Origin: Dichetophora obliterata
Lineage: Eukaryota; Arthropoda; Insecta; Diptera; Sciomyzidae
NCBI GenBank assembly: GCA_963920525.1
Contig: OY986438.1
Coordinates: 180,026,888-180,090,887 of the forward strand
Direction: 5' to 3'
DNA: 64,000 nucleotides
In this document: one piece after another, positions 56,710 to 64,000 of the stretch
Layout of the letters: each line of letters opens with the position of its first letter
How positions within the stretch are numbered: the stretch's first letter is position 1
Translations under genes and position numbers: made by a program
The notes under the pieces: generated by a model
What the model was told of the DNA's origin: nothing
Database searches by the model: none
Seen by the model: the letters and a program-made list of their open reading frames with translations, nothing else

Positions 56710-57416
56710 AATTGCCTATTTTGTTATTATGTATAAATTAATGCTTTTTATCTAATAGGTTATATTTATTATATTTATATCATCTTAGTCTGTAAGAACA
56801 TTTGTTCATTGACTGAAATAAAAAAAAAAAAAAAAAATTTATGCCTTCCGTATTTGCAAGAATTTTTTTTTTTTGATTTGGTGCAACGCAGGTCTAATGA
56901 AGTTTTTGTGAAAAACTTTTAGTCAATCTTTCTCAAAATTATTTTTTAAGCTTTTTAAAAATTTAATATTTAAAAATGTGTATCCCGCTTTAAGTGCTTA
57001 TTTTTATGATAAGCTTAAAACCATATTGTCAAAATGTAAACATAAACAGTAATGTTGCCAGACATAAGAAATTTTAAACTTTATTTTGATATATAAAAAC
57101 AAAAATAAATATAATTTGAATAACAAGAAAAATTTTATTTTTGTAAAAATGCAACTTTGACGACTTGTCATAACGAAACGGTTGCTACTATTAAAAAAAT
57201 TAATTCTGATTTTTTCACCCAAGATATTTTCTATTGAAAGCTATAAAAATTTTGGAAAGTTAAAACGTCGACATATTAGATTTTTGGCAGCTTATTTTAC
57301 ACTGTGCGTCATTCTCCACTTTATTTATCATTTTCAGCAAGGTACTTGAGGGCGCCCCTGGCTTAGTTGCGCCCGCCCGCAACGCGGGCTCTGCGGGCCC
57401 GCTTTTTACGCCACTG

Positions 57417-57985
57417 ATTGCCATATTGGAGATTGACTTGTAGGGCAAATTTAAAATTTCGGATTGCGCCTCTTTATTTTGCGGACATAATCTCAAAAAT
57501 TGGATTTGGGATTATGTTTGCATAATAAGCAGTCATAACACCAAATGGGGTTCTGACCGCTTGGGAGATTGCTCTACAAGGCAAATCAATTTTTTTATGA
57601 TACAATTTTTTTGGAATTACGTCCTCTTTTTTTGAGCTTATTAAAAAAATTTGAAATTTGGGATTATGTTCCTCGGGGCTATGTCCCAAAAGCTTTGCGT
57701 TGTCTTGGCGAGTGCGAAGTACTACTTTCAAATTTGATTCCACATTCAAACTTCCGGTTTCGAAATAGAAAAAATTTCCGAATTCCGAATTTGATCTGGA
57801 AATTAGAAAATACAATCAATTTTCTATATAAAACCATAAACAAATATTTTTTAAAAATTTTTTTACTTACAAAAAGGTTTTTAAAAAAATCGTGTTTTTT
57901 AACAATTTCAATATTTAGAAGTCTATTACTCAGCAACCAAGGCAGAGAAAAAAATTTCAATTAATGTAGTCCTTCTAGGAGAACA
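57417..57985. other. Sequence between the hAT end and the right inverted arm
   Basis: AT-rich. GAGATTGACTTGTAGGGCAAAT and a related GAGATTGCTCTACAAGGCAAAT (about 57429 and 57565) form a loose direct repeat. The open frames here are short and on both strands; none is recognised. Confidence 0.3.
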
Positions 57986-57989
57986 TTGT

Positions 57990-58110
57990 GTCAAAATTTT
58001 AAAATATTTGACACCCATAATTTTTTGTGGTCCGCTTCATGTGAAATGCGCCTTATTTCGATGTGGTCCCACAGACCAACAACAGTACTTAAGGGTAAAA
58101 TATGAATTAG
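57990..58110 (-). repeat. Right arm of the large inverted repeat
   Basis: TTTTTTGTGGTCCGCTTC and GTGGTCCCACAGACCAAC mirror the left arm at 51915-52215, including the ACTTAAG-like end (58088-58094). The two arms enclose the hAT and LINE nest. Confidence 0.6.
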
Positions 58111-59220
58111 AACATTGAATGGTCTGTAACCGAAGGCGTTTTAATAACTACGAACGTATATTTCAAGATGGTAAAGCAACTATAAAAATTTACTATAAGC
58201 AAGCAAGAAAATTTAGTGAATGTTATTTTACCAAAATATTAAGCGTGTTGATTTTATGTTGGAAAAACGTATAACGTAAACGTAACGAATTCAGACACCT
58301 TTAGGGGCACAATTTGTTAGAATTTTGGAAAAATACATTTTATTTTCTTTTTTCTAAAAGTAAAATATTTCAAAAGAATTCTCTAAAAATTTCAGACTAA
58401 TCGAATTATTATTTACGGATGTAAATAACTGTTAATAAGAGTTTTCAATTTGTATGCACATTAGATGGGTTCATTTTCCAAAAGTATTCCAGAACCTCCC
58501 TGCAAGGCCATATTCTGAATTCTGGATGTAATATAAGGTCGTGACGTAAAAAAAAATTCCAGAAAAAGCTCAAACTGGTTGGGCGCCGCTAAAAAAACGT
58601 GAATTTTAAGAAGTATATAATGGATGTTTTAAATCGAGTTTCTTTTTTACATTTGAACCACACAAAAACTTTTGACCATAACACATTCTAATATAAAATT
58701 GTTCGTTTAATCCGAATATGCCATCTGATTTTTGCAAAAATTAGTCCTTAACGCCATATTGGCCTACTTTAATAAGAATTTCCTAATTTTTTTTTTTCGA
58801 TTTTGAGCTAGAGACTTTACCTTCGCCTAAATGGCTTCAATTTTTGCAAATTTGAATGTTGCAGGATTTTTCTCCATTTTATGAAGTTTAGGAAAAATAA
58901 AAAAATTATCCAAATCAGACCATTTTTACGACAGAAAAAAATAATATTTTGTTAAGCCGACTTTTAAGAAAAAATTTATTTTTTATAAAATTAAATGCAC
59001 TTTGTTTTCTGCTTGTTGACATAAATTTGAAATATCGTCAACGTTTATATGCGTTATTGCTTTAAATGCCACTTGCCATCTGTTGCTCTGAAGAAAGATC
59101 TTCGACTAATAAGGGATATCATTGATTATCGTCCAATTCCAATTTTGCTCATTCTCGAACTTGATCTTTTTTTTAATGTAAGTACATACACAAAATTTCA
59201 ATGCATCTTCAAAATTGCCG
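58111..59220. other. Non-coding stretch
   Basis: AT-rich; no gene or clear repeat boundary seen. The open frame at 59049-59237 is not recognisable. Confidence 0.4.
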
Positions 59221-59224
59221 AATC

Positions 59225-60215
59225 AACCATTGTGTAATAGAGTTACACAAGCTTATCTACAATGGAATAAAGACAGCCTTTTACAAACATGCTTTGAAAA
59301 CACTTGTATACGTAATAAATTTACAAATTGTGTTGTATAATTGTATCGAAACAAGATGAAAGTAAGCTTCTTATAATAATACTTGTAGTAAGTTTACTTG
59401 AAGTTTAATTTACAAGCGTTTTCAAAGCATGATTGGAAAATGCTTACAGAGGTAATTGTTTCACAACTTCCACATTTTTGTGGAATTTGGAATTCCCCAA
59501 GTACTAAAAATTACAATTGCAATAAGAAACAAAGTTCCATCACAAACAATTTTGATGTCAGTGGCTTGTGCTCAGTGATAATTCCAACACATTCTTTTAG
59601 AGTTTTATAATACTTAAATTAATTTTTAATATTTTGTTAGTTACACCAATGTGCTTTAATAAAAATTTATATTGAATAATCCACATAGTTTTATTTATAT
59701 TCCCTTTTTTAGTGGTAATGTGTTTATCGACAGTATTTTATAGATAAATTTCTTATAGATTTTGATGTGATGGTCTTTCGTATAGATAAATTTTACTGAG
59801 AAGATGAATTTGTGCTCCTTTGATAACTGCAATCACATAAGATTTCTTAAAAACAGGTGTTAAAAGCTTACAACAATACTTGCTTCCCATTGTTTAATAA
59901 ATGTTTTAATAATATTTTTATAACACTTTCTTATTATTATTTAATTATTTTCAATAATACTTTTACAACACTTTTACCCAATTGCAAAGAAAGTATTGTA
60001 GAAAGCTTATTTGGAACACTTATATCCAATTGAATTGTAAACGATTGCAATAATATTACATTAAGGAATATTTTTCTAAGGGTTCCTTTTTGCTATTCTA
60101 CAATTACTTCAAAGCATTTTACAAAAATTTTTATAAGCTTTTTCAAAGCAAAATGCTTACGCTTGTAAGCTTACTACAAGCTTATTCCAAGCTTGTTTGG
60201 CTGATTGGGTGCAGT
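59225..60215. repeat. Decayed foldback with ACAAGCTTA and TTTACAA words
   Basis: Words ACAAGCTTA, TTACAAGC, TTTTCAAAGCA and their inverses recur on both sides (for example 59246-59320, 59400-59440 and 60100-60205). The right end reads CCAAGCTTGTTTGGCTGATTGG. A pair of ends could not be matched exactly. Confidence 0.4.
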
Positions 60216-60400
60216 TGAATTCGTGTGAACAGACAGATGGAAAGACGAACAGGAAGACGGACATTGCGAAATCGACTCAGCAGGTGATGCTGATCAGGAA
60301 TATATATATATATATTATCTATGCCTGCCAAGCCTCCTCATCAACATTACAAACGGAGTGACAAAGTTATTATACCCCTTACGCAGTACGCGTGGGAAAT
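60215..60400 (-). mobile_element. INE-1/DINE-1-like (Helentron) remnant
   Basis: ACAGACAGATGGAAAGACG, GGACATTGCGAAATCGACTC, GATGCTGATCAGGAATATAT, a TA microsatellite (60301-60317) and TTATTATACCCCTTACGCAG appear in the order known for INE-1-type repeats of flies (the Drosophila version has GACGGACATGGC, AATCGACTC, GATCAAGAATATATA and CGTTACTC). The family link is from memory, so it is moderate. Confidence 0.5.
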
Positions 60401-60560
60401 TAAAAATAGGCAACACGAAATACCCCCCAAATGAAATAACACTCAATAAAACAAGCGCCAACGAATATCAAATAAACCCCAAATGACTAAAATGAAAAAA
60501 TGCCCAAATGCAATGAAATGATAACACCCAAATGGAAAATGAAATAAACCCAAAAATGTA
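60401..60560. repeat. CCCAAATGAAAT short-unit repeat
   Basis: About eight loose copies of AACCCCAAATGAAAT-like words. It is similar in style to the A-rich repeats at 5110-5265. Confidence 0.5.
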
Positions 60561-60990
60561 TTTATTTATTTATTATTCATTCATCAAACAGAGCTTTTAT
60601 TCTCTTACTGACTACTTTAAGAAATAACTTATGCAGTATATTTAACAATTAGATACATATTAAGTCAAATTACTGGAATTATTAAATATACTATTAAAAT
60701 ACAACAGCAGAAAATGTTTGAAAATATTTCTACTTAAGCCTAAATTAAAGTCAATATCGTGACATACTGAATTTGTTGGTCTTAAACAACGAATGATTGG
60801 TTCATTCAGATTGTAATTTACTCTATGAAAGGGCTCATAAAATAATCTTTGAGATCTAAGATCACGTGATGGTACGTGAAAGCATATTTAAAGAAGCAAA
60901 AAAGAACAGTTTATTTCAAAGCAAATTAATATGCCTATTGTGTATGGCAACTTTACTCTCAGTTGAGTTGCGGTTGCCAAATTCTTATTA
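60561..60990. other. Upstream region of the small membrane-protein gene
   Basis: AT-rich, no frame trusted. TATCGATG at 60989-60996 overlaps the start codon and is one base from the DRE consensus. Confidence 0.35.
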
Positions 60991-60993
60991 TCG

Positions 60994-61298
60994 ATGGCAA
61001 CACTCAGAACAATTGATCAACTCGCTGCTTTTACAGTTGCTTGTCAAGTTTTTGTGTTATTATCGATAGCCACTGTTATTTGGTTTGGTTGCGGAACCTG
61101 TCAAAAGTCAGCAACTGCTAATTACTTGTTGCAAGCTGGTGGCGTTGTGCAAAAGCGAGAAATGGATGCAGCGTAAGTTTTGGAAATTTGTGTTATGTGG
61201 ATTATTCATAGATTATTTATTTTCATAGAAACATAAAAATTACAAACAAGCAACAGTTCGAGCGATTGGCAGAGCTTATGCTGGAAAGCGGTGTTTAA
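60994..61298 (+). CDS. Small single-pass membrane protein, 82 residues, two exons
   Basis: Exon 1 is 60994-61172 and exon 2 is 61229-61298. The intron of 56 bases has the donor GTAAGT and acceptor TTTTCATAG, and the codon split GC|A reads alanine. The start TATCGATGG is a fair Kozak context. Residues about 12-34 form one hydrophobic segment (ACQVFVLLSIATVIWFGC). The rest is polar, with a charged, conserved-looking tail (REMDAANIKITNK, then FERLAELMLESGV). The small size, tight intron and good splice sites argue for a real gene. I do not recognise the family; a mitochondrial or endoplasmic-reticulum small subunit is possible. An exact DRE, TATCGATA, lies inside exon 1 at 61061-61068, and a TATCGATG lies over the start codon. 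A housekeeping promoter is plausible but unproved. Confidence 0.7.
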
Positions 61299-61790
61299 AA
61301 TTTTTTATTTCGTCCAGTACATAACAAAACGCTTCTTTGCTTAATCGGAACTAACTAAGAAACCTGTAAAATTTATTCAAATAAGCAAATTTTTATTCAA
61401 TGTTTGTATTTACGGTATTATATTACTTTGAGAGTTCCAAAGGGTTGGATTTGTCTCTGATTTTCCTTCTTATACGCAACACTTCAACATCACTGCATCC
61501 GTTTCCGTCATCAAAATATAAATCATTACTTATATCCATATTTATTTGTTTTCTTTCTATAAATGGCTTTTTCCAATTTAAACTTATTGAATATATAAAA
61601 TTTTTAACATGAGCTGTTTTCTTTTTGACGGCTCGTTATTGTTTTCTTTGGCAACTCGCTGAAAATAACAACTTGAAATTGGTTGTGATACGAAATACCA
61701 AATGACGGTTTGGTTGCTTTAAAGTTGGGTTGCTTATTTGGCTACGCAACTCTGTTTGGTTGCCCTACGCAATAGGGCTATAAATCTCTT
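61299..61790 (+). other. 3' flank of the small gene
   Basis: No AATAAA directly after the stop. Short frame at 61400-61612 is not recognised. The GGTTGC/TTGGTTGC words at 61675-61765 repeat loosely. Confidence 0.35.
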
Positions 61791-61831
61791 ACGAAAATGA
61801 TGGCAAAATATTTACGGCGATTTTCCAAGGA

Positions 61832-62130
61832 TTACATACCAAGAAGCCTTCTTACATTATATTCAGGAATTTCAATATTCCATCTCAAGCGACTTATTGC
61901 GATTATCGTGAAACGTCTCTGAATTCTTTCGATTCTGTTTGAAGCGCATGTATAAAGGTGTCCCAGATTATGCAGCAGTATTCTTAAATGGACCTTACAA
62001 AAGCAAAATATAAAGATTTTAGTGAACAAGCATCACAAAGGTCTTTAGAATTTCGGTTTATAAACCCTAACATAGCATTGGCTTTTGCTACTATGTAGTC
62101 TATATGCATTGAGAACCTAAGATTACTATC
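61832..62130 (-). pseudogene. LINE C-terminal fragment
   Basis: Reads NLRFSMHIDYIVAKANAMLG and KDLCDACSLK in upstream frames, then NRIERIQRRFT, the standard tail after the RT thumb in these LINEs, ending at a stop at 61832. Confidence 0.65.
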
Positions 62131-62334
62131 TCTTACGATTACTATCCAAGATCTTTCTTTTCAGTTATTCTAGACAATGTTATATTTCCTAGTTTATATG
62201 GGTAAGCCACGGGAGATAAAATTCAATTGAAAGTCAAACTTTGGCATTTAGATATATTTAGCGGCAATAAATTGTCGCTGCACCAAGCATATAAGTGGAG
62301 CAAATCACTCTCAAGATTTAAACAATCATGAATG

Positions 62335-63189
62335 TCATTTATAATAGAAAAAAATGTTTATAACGTCAGCATACATTAAACACTGAGAAAATTTTATTTT
62401 TTTTTTTGGAATTTCGTTTACAAATAGGAGAAACAGAAGTGGTCCGAAGTGACTGCCTTGAGGAACTCCTGAAGAAACCATAACAGCATCTGACAGTATA
62501 TTGTTGATTCGAACAAATTGTGTCCGCCCAGTTAGGTAAGACTCGAACCATTTTAAAAAGCTTGAGTGAAAACTAATTAATTCGAGTTTATCTAACAATA
62601 ACTTATGGTGAACTCTGTCGAAAGCTTTCGAAAAATTAGTAAATATAACATCACACTGATATTCCTTTTCAAAACAATTTAAAATATATTTAGAAAATAT
62701 AGCCAAATTTCTAGTTGTTGACCTTCCCGTGATAAAACTATGTTGATACGGTGATATAAACTCCTTTGTCAAAAAAGTCAGTCTGTTGTATACCAAATTT
62801 TCAAAGAGTTTAGGGATTGTGGATATTTTACATATTGCACGAAAGTTTGAAACCTCAGTTTTGGATCCAGTTGAATGAATTGGTATTATATAAGTGATTT
62901 TCCAATCAGTTTTAAATTCGCCTTTTCTAAGTGATTGATTAAAAATTGTGGTTAGTGGTAAAACTAACGCGTCTGCGCAACTTTTTAAAAGAATCGGTGG
63001 AAAACCATCCTTCCCTGGTTGCTTATCAAGGTTCAATTGCTTTAACCCATTCAAAACTTCTATAGGCCCAACCAAAATAGACGAAACGAGACGATTGCAA
63101 CTTGCCGAATGTTTGCACTCGTTTCGTATATTTTGACATTTAACCCAAAATAAAACGATTTGCTCAACTCTTCTGAAACAGCTGATCAA
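62335..63189 (-). pseudogene. LINE reverse-transcriptase fragment, mutated catalytic motif
   Basis: 284 open residues: DKQPGKDGFPPILLKSCADA, FRAICKISTIPKLFENLVYN, YQHSFITGRSTTRNL, FTNFSKAFDRVHHKLLLDKL (the usual aspartate of TDFS is N) and SSGVPQGSHFGPLLFLLF, then LMYADVINIF, where the catalytic YADD reads YADV. Two altered catalytic residues mean no polymerase activity. The linker before it carries frameshifts. Confidence 0.8.
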
Positions 63190-63700
63190 TTGCGAACAGA
63201 GTGTCTTTTAGTTACAAATTAATGTGCAATTACAAATTCAAGCTGAGTTCAAGGCCACCAAAATTAAACAAACAATTGGATCAGTCGGTATAAGTATTTG
63301 TGTTTGTGATGTTATTTGGAGAAACTTATACTAATCGAAAGAGTTCTGCGAAAAGATTGCAAATTGATAGAGGGTCAGATGTTGTAGTTCTCATATACTG
63401 GATTATATTAGGAATACCAGTAGACTTCTTTTTGCTATTTATAAAATGCCAAAAGCTTTTACCGTTGGTCTTGATTTGACATTCAATTTAGAAAATATTC
63501 TTGTATACAAATTTGTTTAAGTTATCAAATTTACTTTGAAGAAACCGATAATTATTTAAAAGAATTGGATTGTTATTTGGATTCCTTTAGAGCTTATATG
63601 CTTTATTTTTTTATTATTTTTTAGATTAATTAGATCTTTATTGAACCATATAGGTTTTGATAAATTTTTTAATGAAGCTTTAGGAATGTAAATTTGGGCT
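63190..63700 (-). pseudogene. LINE linker fragment
   Basis: Minus-strand blocks: NNYRFLQSKFDNLNKFVYKN, GKSFWHFINSKKKSTGIPNI and SDPLSICNLFAELF, frameshifted. They match the region between endonuclease and RT. Confidence 0.55.
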
Positions 63701-63896
63701 TTTAGACGCAAGCATACTACTCTGAGGACACTATGGTCAACCTAGATGAAGCTGTCCATTATTCAACAGAATTTCTCCATATCTTATAACCTTCTGAACT
63801 CCCCCTCTCCCACCCAAAAAACAAGTGTTAAAAGTATGGAGTCCTATTATTATATTACAAAATCTTAATCCGCCTAAATTATGCAATGGTTCACGC

Positions 63897-64000
63897 CAGG
63901 CCCGTAGCCAAGGGGGGGTTTTGGGTGTTAAAGCACCTACCATAGGGTCCAAAAAATAAAAGATATAAGAAATATACACAAATTTTTATATTCGGGCATT
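63897..64000 (+). repeat. Transposon terminus running off the window
   Basis: CAGGCCCGTAGCCAAGGGGG followed by GGTTTTGGG. The CCGTAGCCA-GGGGGG wording is common at ends of hAT-like repeats in many animals. Only one end is in the window. Confidence 0.35.

Larger units (their letters stand above)
53600..56838 (+). mobile_element. Nearly intact CR1/Jockey-type LINE, 5'-truncated
   Basis: The end of ORF1, a full endonuclease plus reverse-transcriptase ORF2 and a poly(A) tail (A run 56819-56838) follow in order on the plus strand. ORF2 is broken only once, at a homopolymer near 56010. It lies wholly inside the hAT element at 52509-57416. The 5' boundary is uncertain. Confidence 0.85.
52509..57416. 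mobile_element. hAT-type element with perfect 8-base duplication, host of a LINE
   Basis: The left end reads CAGTAGCGTAAC and the right, inverted, CAGTGGCGTAAAAAGCGGG. The 8 bases ATTGCCAT occur at 52501-52508 and 57417-57424. GCGCCC/GGGCGC words sit near both ends. Without the LINE (53600-56838) the element would be about 1.7 kb and appears to have had no transposase of its own. Confidence 0.8.
61795..63700 (-). mobile_element. CR1/Jockey-type LINE fragment on the minus strand
   Basis: Linker, reverse transcriptase and C-terminal region of a LINE, in that order on the minus strand, with frameshifts between them. The endonuclease end is not in the fragment. It is a relative of the LINE at 53600-56838: NGKSFWHFINSKKKSTGIPN (about 63420-63470) parallels NPKAFWSYVNSKKKCSNIP there. 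Confidence 0.75.

Noticed and set aside
57474..57964. Overlapping frames on both strands near 57.5-58.0 kb
   Set aside because: Mutual shadows in AT-rich repeat DNA; no motif on either strand.

Overview
The window looks like AT-rich insect chromosome, most likely from a higher fly; a tephritid-like species is my inference from the repeat types and from glutamine-, serine- and asparagine-rich proteins. There are GT-AG introns, a 56-base intron, a DRE-like TATCGATA promoter element and many eukaryotic transposons. No bacterial operon, CRISPR array, rRNA or clearly functional tRNA was seen.

Three host genes can be supported. (1) A large plus-strand gene at 22016-35637 encodes a 2322-residue BTB/POZ protein in three coding exons (23156-27805, 33249-34038, 34109-35637). 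A 5' leader exon lies in front, and a 5.4-kb first intron is full of transposon remnants. A further downstream exon at 41982-42146, followed by poly(A) signals near 43403-43426, may belong to the same transcription unit. (2) A minus-strand TOX-family HMG-box gene lies at 47941-48858. (3) A tiny two-exon plus-strand gene at 60994-61298 encodes an 82-residue single-pass membrane protein.

Everything else is dominated by mobile DNA, much of it with readable boundaries. hAT-type elements with 8-base target duplications lie at 1524-3312, 16834-18396 (a foldback with tandem-repeat arms), 18670-21406 and 52509-57416. A piggyBac remnant flanked by TTAA lies at 5440-7005. TA-flanked elements of the Tc1/mariner/pogo kind lie at 3435-4667, 8060-9236, 28270-28738 and 50105-51624, with several MITEs. 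Two related Helitron-like repeats lie in opposite orientation at 11379-13684 and 15587-16772. Non-LTR retrotransposons lie at 35950-38620, 44480-46310 (RTE clade), 53600-56838 (nearly intact) and 61795-63700. A tRNA-derived SINE lies at 39519-39924, and an INE-1-like scrap lies near 60215-60400.

Nesting is the main theme. A LINE sits inside a hAT, which sits between inverted arms of another repeat (51.9-58.1 kb). One MITE sits inside another at 40.3-40.9 kb, and a MITE sits inside a hAT at 1.8-2.0 kb. The least explained piece is the relatively GC-rich, non-coding inverted-repeat element at 30482-32003 inside the first intron of the BTB gene. All boundaries and identities come from reading the sequence by eye; no database search or computed alignment was available.
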